DNA from: JAFAXD01 sp963833605
Lineage (GTDB): Bacteria; Pseudomonadota; Alphaproteobacteria; Rhizobiales; Xanthobacteraceae
Reading direction: 5' to 3'
Assembly: GCA_963833605.1 (NCBI GenBank)
Contig: CAWHYZ010000009.1
Coordinates: forward strand, 1-64,000
Length of the DNA stretch: 64,000 bases
Shown here: positions 49,903 through 58,024 of the stretch, piece after piece
Numbering within the stretch: the stretch's first letter is position 1
Layout: each line of letters opens with the position of its first letter
Program-made: the position numbers and the translations under genes
The notes under the pieces: model-generated
Database searches by the model: none
The model's input: only the letters and a program-made list of their open reading frames with translations
What the model was told of the DNA's origin: nothing

Positions 49903-50127
49903 ATGCCGCTGCGCCACCTTCTACAAGGCTCAGCTTTCGACCCGGACACAATCGAAGTCATTTCGGCAGCTTACGAGGGAGTTTGTAAGACTCTTGGCTT
50001 AGTCGACCGCACGGATCCGCTAACGCAGCTAGTCGCAAAGAAAATCCTCGAACTGGCCGAACGGGGCGAACGTGATCCGGGTCGCTTACATGGAGAAATC
50101 TTGAAGGAATTCGGGCACCCTCAATAG
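49903..50127 (+). CDS. small hypothetical protein
   Basis: 74 residues from MPLRHLLQGSAFDPDTIEVI; GGGAG is seven bases upstream. It continues AAYEGVCKTLGLVDRTDPLT and LVAKKILELAERGERDPGRL. A widespread Bradyrhizobium type of short helical protein. Ends in the stop-linked hairpin. Confidence 0.75.
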   Translation: MPLRHLLQGSAFDPDTIEVISAAYEGVCKTLGLVDRTDPLTQLVAKKILELAERGERDPGRLHGEILKEFGHPQ

Positions 50128-50152
50128 GCCGCCTCAGTTGACGGCCTCGGGC
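50125..50152 (+). terminator. stop-linked hairpin
   Basis: TAG (stop) GCCGCCTCAGTTGACGGCCT: hairpin overlapping the stop codon, same type as 37940 and 51551. Confidence 0.55.
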
Positions 50153-50283
50153 GTCGGCGAGGCGAAGTGGTTTGGTGGCTGATTTCGCCGGTGTTCAATT
50201 TTGAACAGATCGCCACGGCCTTTAGGGCTTAGATAATCCATAGCCTCGGGGACAAGCGATATCCCGTTCCGGCGGAGGTAAGG

Positions 50284-50667
50284 ATGCGCATGGCATCGAC
50301 GAAACATTTGACCGCCGTGGTCGTTGAAGACGATTGCGATCAGCGAGCCTTGGCGGCAACGCTATTGGAAGAAACGCAGTTTGACGTGATCGAGTGCGAT
50401 TCCGCCAAATCCGCGCTCGACATTGTTCATGAACGCAAGAATCGCGTGGCTCTGGTTTTTACCGACCTTCGGCTCGCGGGCCGGATGGACGGCGTGCAGC
50501 TTGCCCGGATTCTCGACCGCGATTGCCCCGACACATCGGTAATCCTCACGTCGGGCGATCCCGGTGATCGCCTGAGCAACTTGCCCGCCAACGCGGTGTA
50601 TATGGCAAAGCCGTGGCGGCCCTTGGAGATCATTATACTCGCCGAGTGGGTTCGCACATTAGCGTGA
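50284..50667 (+). CDS. single-domain response regulator
   Basis: 127 residues, receiver domain only: TAVVVEDDCDQRALAATLLE (acidic pocket), VFTDLRLAGRMDGVQL (phospho-acceptor Asp), VILTSGDPGDR (Thr/Ser) and VYMAKPWRPLEIII (Lys). GGAGG lies five bases before the ATG. No output domain and no kinase nearby; typical of rhizobial CheY-like orphans. Confidence 0.9.
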   Translation: MRMASTKHLTAVVVEDDCDQRALAATLLEETQFDVIECDSAKSALDIVHERKNRVALVFTDLRLAGRMDGVQLARILDRDCPDTSVILTSGDPGDRLSNLPANAVYMAKPWRPLEIIILAEWVRTLA

Positions 50668-50825
50668 GCTGCCCTGCTTTGGATGACGGCGATCGCTCTC
50701 GCGGTGCTCGGAACGCGCGAGTCTCTGCGCCCGCCGTCGCACGACCTAAAACAACACCCTTTCAACAGGGGTGCTAACGCTACTCATACACGCGACATCT
50801 TGCTCCTGACATTGGGGAATCCAAA

Positions 50826-50978
50826 ATGCAAGACTTCGTCGAACGCACGAATATTGCGAATTTTACAGAACGCCTCAAAACAGAAAACGACCCAACCAAG
50901 CGGGCACTTCTGCTCAAGCTCTTGGCCGAGGAAGAAGCCAAGCACGCAAGTTACGTTCAGAACGTGGTTTTGAAATAG
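50826..50978 (+). CDS. very small hypothetical protein
   Basis: 50 residues: MQDFVERTNIANFTERLKTE, NDPTKRALLLKLLAEEEAKH. A well-represented Bradyrhizobium family of short helical proteins ('DFVERENIRRF...L..E.D...R..L..LLAEE'). No strong ribosome binding site is visible. Below the size cut-off of most callers. Confidence 0.7.
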   Translation: MQDFVERTNIANFTERLKTENDPTKRALLLKLLAEEEAKHASYVQNVVLK

Positions 50979-51194
50979 GCCAAAGGCGGCGCGATCCAGT
51001 TCGCATTTTTTATGGCGCCTTTTCGATGCCCCGTGAGCAGTGGCCCGTTTTTGCCGGACTAGAGTGAGCAATATCGAGCAGATTCATCCTAACTCAGGGA
51101 GCATGTCACTTATGATCATCGGGACATTTAGAAACTCCCTCTTGACGCAACTTCCACTCCGGTGATTGGAGCCCTAGATCCCCTCTCTTCTTTT

Positions 51195-51226
51195 ACCCCG
51201 GAGAGGCATGCTGGGGTTTCTTTTTG
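51195..51226 (+). terminator. intrinsic terminator
   Basis: ACCCC GGAGAGGCATGC TGGGGT then TTCTTTTT. Confidence 0.55.
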
Positions 51227-51373
51227 CGTAGCGTTCTAATTTCTGGATTTCCGCTCGTTACATCGCCCTGTTTCCCCCACCAGCCCCTTTTTAATTTGCT
51301 TGGTGGTCCGTTTTGAACAGACCCGCTCCCGACCTACCGTTAGGAACGCCCTTTGCAAGTCTGAGAGTATGCG

Positions 51374-51553
51374 ATGTTTACTTCCGCTGAGTGCCGAGCG
51401 CGGGCCGAACAAAAGCTAAAGCAAGCAGAGCGCGATACTCGACACCGCAGGCGTCTCATCGCGGCCGCGCAAGTGTGGCTTATTCTCGCTGGTCGAGAGA
51501 GACGGCTAGAGGCCAGTTTCAAAATTTCCCGCAAACCCGCGCGGGCAAAGTAG
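51374..51553 (+). CDS. small hypothetical protein
   Basis: 59 residues: MFTSAECRARAEQKLKQAER, DTRHRRRLIAAAQVWLILAG, REERLEASF-like end. Same style as other rhizobial 'FTSAE..RA.A..KL..A' peptides. The stop TAG begins the shared hairpin TAGGCTGCCTCAATTAGCGG. Confidence 0.7.
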   Translation: MFTSAECRARAEQKLKQAERDTRHRRRLIAAAQVWLILAGRERRLEASFKISRKPARAK

Positions 51554-51563
51554 GCTGCCTCAA

Positions 51564-51818
51564 TTAGCGGCCTCGTTCCCGTCTCTGTTTTTTCGCCCGC
51601 AGCCGCACGCCGGGCGCGTCGCCCTCCAGAAATTCGATCCCGGCGGCCTCAAGGGTCGCCTGAATGGCGGCAAGGTTGCCGACGCTTGTGCTCGGTAGTC
51701 CGCTGGCGCCCTCGATCACATTGACCGTCGAGACGCTGACCACAGCCCGCCGCGCAAGGTCGCGTGCCGTCCATCGCAGCAAAGCTCGCGCTGCCTGGAC
51801 CTGTGCTCCTGAGATCAT
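51564..51818 (-). CDS. XRE-like helix-turn-helix protein
   Basis: 84 residues from MISGAQVQAARALLRWTARD (an alternative ATG lies three codons upstream). Helix-turn-helix: LARRAVVSVSTVNVIEGASG, then LAAIQATLEAAGIEFLEGDA. This short form is very common in Bradyrhizobium and lacks a partner domain. The stop lies inside the bidirectional hairpin shared with the gene ending at 51553. Confidence 0.8.
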   Translation of the reverse strand: MISGAQVQAARALLRWTARDLARRAVVSVSTVNVIEGASGLPSTSVGNLAAIQATLEAAGIEFLEGDAPGVRLRAKKQRRERGR

Positions 51819-51910
51819 GGAGGCCATCGTCGCCCGACCGCTGGGCGGCCGTCCATCAATACTGGAAGGCGGCGCAGTTCACCGGGGCCGGTTTTGAACC
51901 GAATTCTCGC

Positions 51911-52021
51911 TCAGATAATGAATCTGTAGATGAGCCAGATTACGATGATGGCGCCCAGAACTAGTGCCCAATTTGGTATTTGAGTGCCTGCTATCGATGT
52001 ATTCCGACTGAACCATTCCAT
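51911..52021 (-). CDS. 36-residue membrane peptide
   Basis: MEWFSRNTSIAGTQIPNWAL followed by VLGAIIVIWLIYRFII. GGGAGGAAAGCC gives an excellent ribosome binding site before ATG 52021. One membrane helix at the C-terminus. It lies inside a truncated HTH frame. Confidence 0.7.
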   Translation of the reverse strand: MEWFSRNTSIAGTQIPNWALVLGAIIVIWLIYRFII

Positions 52022-52045
52022 GGCTTTCCTCCCAGAAGGCCGCCT

Positions 52046-52154
52046 CAGCGATGCTGACGACGGCTCGCCGCGCAAGATCGCGCACCGTCCATTGTAGCAA
52101 GACGCGCGCAGCCCGGATTTGTGGCCCAGAGATCGCGGCTGCGCGTAAGGCCAC
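52046..52154 (-). pseudogene. truncated XRE-like HTH
   Basis: AAISGPQIRAARVLLQWTVR, DLARRAVVSIA: the first half of an HTH like that at 51564. After SIA the sequence changes to the leader of the 36-residue membrane peptide. Confidence 0.7.
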
Positions 52155-52164
52155 TATCCCCGCT

Positions 52165-52431
52165 CTACGGGGTAGTATTCGAGCAATTCATATATTCTCT
52201 GCCTTTCCTCTCGGCTTCAATCTGTTCTGGCTCGGCAAAGAAATTTCTGAGCGACCCATCCATGACAAAAACCGTGGCTATCCACGAAACAATCAGGCTC
52301 GCAAAAAACATTCCCAGTATCACGATGAGCCCAATATTAGGCGATGTGTGACGCTCGATAAATGAGCCGACAAAGATACCGGCAGCGTTACAGACGATCA
52401 CAAAGCCGGCATAGATGAGAAGAGCTCGCAT
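52165..52431 (-). CDS. small two-helix membrane protein
   Basis: 88 residues from MRALLIYAGFVIVCNAAGIF; GGAGAG lies before this ATG. Helices at ~3-23 and ~34-55 (GLIVILGMFFASLIVSWIAT), then FVMDGSLRNFFAEPEQIEAE, a cytoplasmic tail. Role unknown. Confidence 0.65.
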   Translation of the reverse strand: MRALLIYAGFVIVCNAAGIFVGSFIERHTSPNIGLIVILGMFFASLIVSWIATVFVMDGSLRNFFAEPEQIEAERKGREYMNCSNTTP

Positions 52432-52756
52432 TGCATCTCTCCGAGGTCGTCGCCCGAACTGATCATCAGCCGAGCATTGGCGGTTAGCAATACGGAGGAG
52501 GCCGTCCATATCCGCGGGGAGGGGACGCCGTGACTCAGAAACCGGGCTGGATTCGTTGGCGCTGACCGGGACGCATTCCGCATCCCATCTTCGGCAAACT
52601 CACCTGCGGGCTTCCTATTGGCTCGCGGGGCGCGGGGGCTCGCGCTTTGTGGTCCCCAACTAATAATTTCGAGTGTTGCCGATTTGCACTAGCAAAATGC
52701 CTTCCGCATGTAGATATTTGGTGGATCGGTTGAGCATCCATGCTCCCGTATCATCT

Positions 52757-52795
52757 GACCTCGCGCTCGCAAATTGCGTCGCGGGGTCTTTTTTT
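52757..52795 (+). terminator. intrinsic terminator
   Basis: GACCTCGCG/CGCGGGGTC stem (one wobble pair) followed by seven T. Confidence 0.6.
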
Positions 52796-52970
52796 GCGAG
52801 CGTCCGGTCGGACGTATTCAAACCATCGGTCGAGAAACTTCGAAAGTCGCATCTTTTTTGGATCGACAAGGGTTCCGTCTTGGCGCTCGGTTAGAAGCCG
52901 CACCGCTTCATATGCAGCCGGGAAGGATGGGAGTCAGCGCACGGCGAAGCCCTTATCGTCTTTCGCAAGC

Positions 52971-53681
52971 TCATGCCTTCAACACAACCGCATCTTGGTA
53001 ATCGCAAAACCCTCTAGGCATATGCGTGATGTCATCAAATACCTGACCAAAAATCCGCTGCACGTAGTCAGCACTAAGATACGTAGTTTGATACCACTCG
53101 GGGAACTCACCGAAAGGATTGTTGCGAATATAGCAGTACCCTCCCTCCCGATATGCCTTCAGGCTCTCGCCAGTCAGATGTTCATTGGCGCAAAAGTCGC
53201 CGTGTGTGCTTGCAAACAAGTATCCGCCCGGTCGGAGCACGCGCTTTAGCTCGCGCAGCCAATCGATTTGCATTTTCCAGGGTAGATGCGTGAAGACCGA
53301 TACTGCCATGATGAAATCGAATTGGCCGTCCGGCCACTGTAACGGAGGCAGTGCGTCATTGACCGAGAAGTTCATGCCGGGGATGTGCTCGCGACACCAG
53401 CCGATCGCAATTTCATCAATATCGGTTCCATAGAACGTCGGCCCGGACAGATTGACGTAATTAACGAGGATGCGTCCGCAGCCGCAGCCAAAGTCAAGCA
53501 CCGACTTGAACTGATCCATTCGTAGTAGCCGGGTCGCCAGCACCTTGTCGATCGCGACGGCAAGTTCCTGACTGTGTCGTCGGTAGACATCCTCGGCGAG
53601 CGACCTGCCCACGACCCTGGAATGGATTGCAGCGGGTGGGGTCGGGATATCCTCGGGGCGCCGAGATAAGAGCCTTGCCAT
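52971..53681 (-). CDS. class I SAM-dependent methyltransferase
   Basis: 236 residues: VLDFGCGCGRILVNYVNLSG (SAM motif I), FYGTDIDEIAIGWCREHIPG, FDFIMAVSVFTHLPWKMQID and LRELKRVLRPGGYLFASTHG. Probably acts on a sugar or lipid intermediate. Its first residues (MARLLSRRPEDIPTPP) lie in the frame that should continue the glycosyltransferase reading upstream, so the two may be one bifunctional protein. Confidence 0.88.
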   Translation of the reverse strand: MARLLSRRPEDIPTPPAAIHSRVVGRSLAEDVYRRHSQELAVAIDKVLATRLLRMDQFKSVLDFGCGCGRILVNYVNLSGPTFYGTDIDEIAIGWCREHIPGMNFSVNDALPPLQWPDGQFDFIMAVSVFTHLPWKMQIDWLRELKRVLRPGGYLFASTHGDFCANEHLTGESLKAYREGGYCYIRNNPFGEFPEWYQTTYLSADYVQRIFGQVFDDITHMPRGFCDYQDAVVLKA

Positions 53682-54502
53682 CTCCGACTTGGTGGCGCGA
53701 CAAGCTCGGCTGGTATCGGGTCTTCAACATCGTTGCGATTGCTCACGGCGAAGTAAGCATCCCAATCACGTTCCGGACTCATCAGTCCCATCCCGCGCGC
53801 GCGTTTCGCCTCGAATTCCTCCCGCGATTTCAGGATGAAGTGATCTAGGCGTGCCCCGTCCCAGACAACGTCTCGCGTCTTGCCGGTCGCATAAGGCTCG
53901 GGCATCCAGACCACATCGTCGCCACGCGGGTTGATGTAGCGGCCGGATGCGAGCGCAACCGCATGCGGGTTATCGGCTGGTCCCGCGCACTTCGCAATCC
54001 GAACAAACGGCTTGGCCATGTGGTTCATGAAATATTCTTGCGGGGCACGCCTTGTGAATCGCTCGATGACGAGGCCCTCGCCCGCTTGCTCTCGTCCCGA
54101 AGTGCCGTAGGTTGCAACGTTGATGGCTACAGCGCCGACGCTTTCATCCGAGAGCCATCGCTTTGCAATCGGCAAGATTGAATTACCTGAGGCCGGTCGC
54201 AAAAATTCATCTACGTCGAGTGCGAACAGACCGTCTGCGAACATTCGAGCGGCCTCGATGGCCTGCGCAATGAACCGCAACTGAAAGAGCTTCTGACCAC
54301 GCCAATCGAAGCGGAATATGATTCCCCGCTCGTGTAGATCGTTCAGCGCTTCTGATGTGCCGTCATCGCCCCCATTGTCGCCCAAAATGAACGCCTTGAT
54401 GCCGAGCGCGCGATGATACGCGATCCATTCGAGCAGATAGCGCGCCTCGCCCCGCACGGGGCTGGCAATTGCTAGGACCGGCGTCCCTAAGCGATCGGGC
54501 AT
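53372..54502 (-). CDS. glycosyltransferase (GT92/GT2-like), C-terminal frame lost
   Basis: Residues 1-275 are a glycosyltransferase: ASPVRGEARYLLEWIAYHRA, FILGDNGGDDGTSEALNDLH, FALDVDEFLRP (DxD), INVATYGTSGREQAGEGLVI, RYINPRGDDVVWMPEP and YFAVSNRNDVEDPIPAELVA. After ELVA the frame runs out of register into the methyltransferase DNA and ends in unrelated residues. One extra base near 53696 would give ELVARTKSEMARLLSR and join the methyltransferase frame. It transfers a sugar to an unknown acceptor, likely an envelope polysaccharide. Confidence 0.8.
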   Translation of the reverse strand: MPDRLGTPVLAIASPVRGEARYLLEWIAYHRALGIKAFILGDNGGDDGTSEALNDLHERGIIFRFDWRGQKLFQLRFIAQAIEAARMFADGLFALDVDEFLRPASGNSILPIAKRWLSDESVGAVAINVATYGTSGREQAGEGLVIERFTRRAPQEYFMNHMAKPFVRIAKCAGPADNPHAVALASGRYINPRGDDVVWMPEPYATGKTRDVVWDGARLDHFILKSREEFEAKRARGMGLMSPERDWDAYFAVSNRNDVEDPIPAELVAPPSRRWQGSYLGAPRISRPHPLQSIPGSWAGRSPRMSTDDTVRNLPSRSTRCWRPGYYEWISSSRCLTLAAAADASSLITSICPGRRSMEPILMKLRSAGVASTSPA

Positions 54503-54756
54503 GTGCGCTCGTCATGGACGGCGAGTTGACCGGGGCGCATTGGAGAGGACCCTTGCCAGTCGAGTTCGCACATGTTGCGTAGTGTCATAGGCGGTCCGGC
54601 GGGGGACTTGGGTTTCATCATAAAGCCGTTGCATCTATTGGTTCCAAACATCTTACTCCCGGCACGTTTAGGTCATATTTCCGCCCGCCGCCGAAGGTTA
54701 TTGAGAAATGACGCGCCTGGGGGGATCGTCGGCGCGCGATCAGGGGGCCCTTCGCT

Positions 54757-55485
54757 TTGTTGATCCGTCGCCAGACCGGCTTGAGCCGCGGCGTCAAATA
54801 CGTCCTCGTGACCGGCATTACGGTCACGATGCTTCTCACCTCAGTGGCTACGGCCTCTGCGCAAAACTTTTTCGAGGCGCTATTTGGCCGCCTGGTGCCT
54901 TCTCCCGGTCCCGTGCCGGACGCCAATTTCACCGCGCGCGATAGGCAGCAACTGGCATACCTACCCTACCGGCAGGCGTGGATACGGCCTGCCTATCGGC
55001 GTCAGGTCGTTCGATACCACCGGCAGGAAGTGCCCGGAACTGTCGTGGTCGATACCGCTACACGCTACGTTTACTACGTACTCCCCGAAGGCAAAGCGAT
55101 CCGCTACGGCGCGACCGTGGGGGAAGATGGTCAGACTTGGTCCGGCGTTGCCACAGTCGGCCGCAAAGAAGAATGGCCAGGATGGACGCCGACCGCGAGT
55201 GAGAAGCGGCGACTGGGCCCGCTTCCGAACCATGTCGCAGGCGGTGCGAGCAATCCAATGGGTGCGCGCGCGCTCTACCTCTATGCAGACGGCCAGGACA
55301 CGCTGTATCGCGTCCACGGCACGAACCAGCCCGAATACATCGGACATGCGATTTCGTCGGGTTGCATCCGGCTGACCAATGAGGATGTGATCGATCTTTA
55401 CAGTCGAGTGAAGATGGGCGCGCTTGTGGTGGTGCTGGGACCGAAGCAGGAAGCGTCTCGTATCACTGCGGCCGGCGCCCGATAA
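54757..55485 (+). CDS. L,D-transpeptidase (YkuD domain)
   Basis: 242 residues from a TTG; the true start is uncertain. Signal segment VTGITVTMLLTSVATASAQ. Catalytic YkuD motif HGTNQPEYIGHAISSGCIRL (His ... Ser-x-Gly-Cys-Ile-Arg) with TNEDVIDLYSRVKMGALVVV. It cross-links peptidoglycan stem peptides or attaches proteins in the periplasm. Length and motifs are complete. Confidence 0.92.
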   Translation: MLIRRQTGLSRGVKYVLVTGITVTMLLTSVATASAQNFFEALFGRLVPSPGPVPDANFTARDRQQLAYLPYRQAWIRPAYRRQVVRYHRQEVPGTVVVDTATRYVYYVLPEGKAIRYGATVGEDGQTWSGVATVGRKEEWPGWTPTASEKRRLGPLPNHVAGGASNPMGARALYLYADGQDTLYRVHGTNQPEYIGHAISSGCIRLTNEDVIDLYSRVKMGALVVVLGPKQEASRITAAGAR

Positions 55486-55499
55486 AACCATCCGATATA

Positions 55500-55745
55500 A
55501 ACACAGCGGCTGCCACAATGGCGGCCCACGCTTGGCGTTCCGCTCGCGGTAGCGAGCCTGCGCTTGTTGATTGCGTTCCGCCCTCTGCCCGGGCGGGGAC
55601 CGGGGTTGGTGGCATTCCAAATCGCGACGATCTTTTGCGCGTTGGCAACGGCCTTGCGCTCGGCCTCCGCGCGCCGTGCCTCGGCCTCCGCCTTCGCTCG
55701 GGCGGCGGCGCGCTCCCGTTCTTGCGCGCGCCGGTTCGGACCCAT
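55500..55745 (-). pseudogene. truncated 'MGPNRRAQER' protein
   Basis: MGPNRRAQERERAAARAKAE, AEARRAEAERKAVANAQKIV, AIWNAT: the same N-terminal helix as the full protein at 26203. After AIWNAT the similarity is lost and the frame runs into the end of the L,D-transpeptidase gene. Confidence 0.6.
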
Positions 55746-55785
55746 GACGCGGCTTTGTATTGGACGATAAGTCGCAACTAGCAAA

Positions 55786-56169
55786 TCACCGGCACAGGAG
55801 CCCCGGCGGGCATACACATGTACCCGCCCTACAGGATTTGCCGGTGCGGCAACTTTTTCCGCAGGTGCCGCAATTGCTGTGGTCGGCAGCCGTATCGATG
55901 CACACGCCCCCGCAGCTAGTTTGCCCGGACCCACAGGTCGGTCCACCCGCCGCTGGTGATGTTGATACCCCCGCTGGTGGTGATATCGGTGAGGACGATA
56001 AGGCATCGACTTTCCGCTCGATGCACACGAGCCGCTGGTCGAGGTTGGTAATTCTTGCACACTCGCCTGCCGCCTGCACCGACGGCGCAGCCATTGACAC
56101 GGATATTAGAAACAATACGGAAGCAAGGGCGGCCCGATAGCCACGACTTCTGAGCAGCATTTCAGTCAC
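55786..56169 (-). CDS. exported cysteine-rich (Stig1-like) protein
   Basis: 127 residues with a signal (ALASVLFLISVSMAAPSVQA). The C-terminal ~50 residues have CGGVCIDTAADHSNCGTCGK, SCRTGKSCRAGTCVCPPG, a spacing like the stigma-specific Stig1 domain found in some bacteria. Between lies a proline/serine linker (SSSPISPPAGVSTSPAAG). Start GTG at 56169; an ATG lies three codons later. A secreted binding or adhesion role is possible, unproven. Confidence 0.75.
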   Translation of the reverse strand: MTEMLLRSRGYRAALASVLFLISVSMAAPSVQAAGECARITNLDQRLVCIERKVDALSSSPISPPAGVSTSPAAGGPTCGSGQTSCGGVCIDTAADHSNCGTCGKSCRTGKSCRAGTCVCPPGLLCR

Positions 56170-56239
56170 CGCTTCAAAAAATCAAAGATATCACCGGTTG
56201 TAAGTAACGTCGAGCATCAGCTGGACTTATTGTCCGCGA

Positions 56240-56308
56240 TCAGGTGACGACAGAGTTCGATAGCCCGTCAGAGTTGCTCCGTTCCTGTGCTCGGCGGTCT
56301 GGACCCAT
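56240..56308 (-). pseudogene. truncated 'MGPDRRAQER' module
   Basis: 22 codons: MGPDRRAQERSNSDGLSNSV. Upstream it shares TAGCCTCCCGCC and the CACGTG palindrome with 46258. Confidence 0.5.
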
Positions 56309-56364
56309 GGCGGGAGGCTAACCGGACTCACATCACGTGACCCCGGATGTAGTGAGCGTTGCGT
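56309..56364. promoter_or_regulatory. divergent region with TCACGTGA palindrome, copy 2
   Basis: TCACGTGA at 56333-56340 lies between the minus-strand MGPDRRA start and the plus-strand MRIQAKP frame; same layout and flanks as 46259-46331. Confidence 0.6.
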
Positions 56365-56484
56365 ATGCGTATCCAGGCCAAGCCCGCTCAGCAGCGGGAC
56401 GATGCCCTACCGCCAAAACGGCCCCCAGCTCCGAACGTCGAGCGCGGGCAGGGCCAGCGCCTCCCTCGGTCACGACTGAACTGA
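56365..56484 (+). pseudogene. degenerate copy of the 46332 peptide
   Basis: MRIQAKPAQQRDDALPPKRP; the other frame gives SERRARAGPAPPSVTTELRG, which matches the end of the 46332 peptide (PERWAQAGPTHPEVLPEL). A frame change separates start and end. Confidence 0.4.
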
Positions 56485-56569
56485 GGGGATGGCCGGCTGT
56501 GTGGCCCGCGAGGCCATGCAATCGGGACCGGGTTAATTCCCGGCTGCTCATTCAGCCGAGGCTGAGGAA

Positions 56570-56725
56570 CTATGCACCAGAGCCGAGCCAGATGAACAAC
56601 AGCGTCAGCGCCAAGCCACCTACCGACCACAGGGCGACGGCAACGAGTCCATCCGATGTTTCGTAGCGCCGCTCGAACGACTGAGCAGTGTGCGGAAAGC
56701 GATGTGCGTAATCGACGGTCGCCAT
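56570..56725 (-). CDS. 51-residue membrane protein
   Basis: MATVDYAHRFPHTAQSFERR, YETSDGLVAV then helix LWSVGGLALTLLFIWLGSGA. GAGGG lies seven bases before ATG 56725. Single membrane helix at the C-terminus. No family recognised. Confidence 0.65.
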   Translation of the reverse strand: MATVDYAHRFPHTAQSFERRYETSDGLVAVALWSVGGLALTLLFIWLGSGA

Positions 56726-56889
56726 GTCTAAGCCCTCATAACTCGATTACGTCGCAAATACCCCATTCGCTCGAAGCTGACTGTGAGGTGCATCACAGCG
56801 TCAGATCACGGCTGAACTAGACGGCCTTCCATTGGCCGCGCCCCGAGTGGTGCGTTGCGGCTTACAACCCCGTAAGTCAGCATTCGAGC

Positions 56890-57066
56890 ATGGCTCAGAT
56901 TTATCTTAGCGCCCCTGCGATTGCCTCGCTGCGCGCGAGCGCGCGGATGACCGAAAACAAGCTGATGCGCGCCGGCCGCTACGGCCCGCTGCTCTGGCAC
57001 GCCGGCGTCGCCTTTGTCGCGGTCGAGGCCATCGAGGCCCGCAAGATGCTGCACAGCCGACTTTGA
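56890..57066 (+). CDS. small hypothetical protein
   Basis: 58 residues: MAQIYLSAPAIASLRASARM, TENKLMRAGRYGPLLWHAGV, AFVAVEAIEARKML. A recurrent short Bradyrhizobium protein that looks like an excisionase-type winged fragment; function unknown. Confidence 0.7.
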   Translation: MAQIYLSAPAIASLRASARMTENKLMRAGRYGPLLWHAGVAFVAVEAIEARKMLHSRL

Positions 57067-57108
57067 GATTGGTCAAATGATTGGCTGCCGACTGTGCCAG
57101 TGTTCAGC

Positions 57109-57285
57109 ATGGTGTCTTTTATCTACCGATGCCCCACAACCGGCCGGAATGTGCAGGGATGGTTCGCGGACGACGCGGCCGTGGATGAGGGCAAATCCTA
57201 CGAGGCCGTGACTTGCCTAGCCTGTAACCGAGTGCATCTCATAAATCGAGCAACGGGCAAGGTGCTGGCTGGCGACGACCAATAG
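57109..57285 (+). CDS. small zinc-ribbon protein
   Basis: 58 residues from MVSFIYRCPTTGRNVQGWFA; then YEAVTCLACNRVHLINRATG. One clear CxxC plus an upstream RCP. A common rhizobial short protein. Upstream alternative start at 57094 is weaker. Confidence 0.7.
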   Translation: MVSFIYRCPTTGRNVQGWFADDAAVDEGKSYEAVTCLACNRVHLINRATGKVLAGDDQ

Positions 57286-57501
57286 GGACGCACATACGAG
57301 CAACTCTTTGGCTGATCCGTTACGTTGCGGCGGCAAGCACGTTGCTTGTTTCTTTCCCGTTCCGCCGCGCGTTCGCGGTGAAGATGTTGCAGGCGCTGCG
57401 CCTACCGTTTTGTCGCAGCCCTTGAAGCGCCTTTTTGTGACGACCGTCATATGAAGTCGTGCCGAGCTCTGGCTCCAATGGCCCCTCGCAGGGGTGCTCA
57501 G

Positions 57502-57840
57502 ATGAGTGTCAAAATATTCAAGACGGGCGCCGAGCGCGAAACTCTTGAATTCGCATGTGACAGCCCCTCGCACGGCGACACGGCGCGTACGGCCTGGTTC
57601 AATTGTGGTTCGTATTCGGGCAGTCTCGGACTTGCAATTACCGCCGGCTGGACCGAGAGGCACGACAGCAAAGGCGCGTGGCTCTGCCCGCAATGCGTTC
57701 ACAGGAATGCGAACGAGCGGAAGGCCGCGCCCGGGAACGTCGTGCCGGTTTTTAGTCCAGACACTGCACAACAGAGCTCGCGCTGGATGTCGAGACCTCG
57801 CAGTTCTGCGACGGCACGCGGGCGCCTCCGGACCCGTTGA
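57502..57840 (+). CDS. hypothetical protein with CxxC
   Basis: 112 residues from MSVKIFKTGAERETLEFACD; WFNCGSYSGSLGLAITAGW and WLCPQCVHRNANERK follow. The cysteines could bind zinc. The last ~25 residues are arginine/serine rich and may be a read-on. No known family. Confidence 0.5.
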   Translation: MSVKIFKTGAERETLEFACDSPSHGDTARTAWFNCGSYSGSLGLAITAGWTERHDSKGAWLCPQCVHRNANERKAAPGNVVPVFSPDTAQQSSRWMSRPRSSATARGRLRTR

Positions 57841-58024
57841 TTTCGTCGCCGACAGCGCGCCCCTTCAGGTTGAGAAGTCCGTTACGCAAGCTGGCGGAGG
57901 GCTCGTTGGCAATCCCCGGTGACCGCGGCCACGCGGTTTGGGGGAGTGCTGTCAAATCGTGGAACGAATACGCCCTCACGCCGTTAGTGGCCCGCGGTGA
58001 TGCATTCAAGAGGGGAATGCGTTC

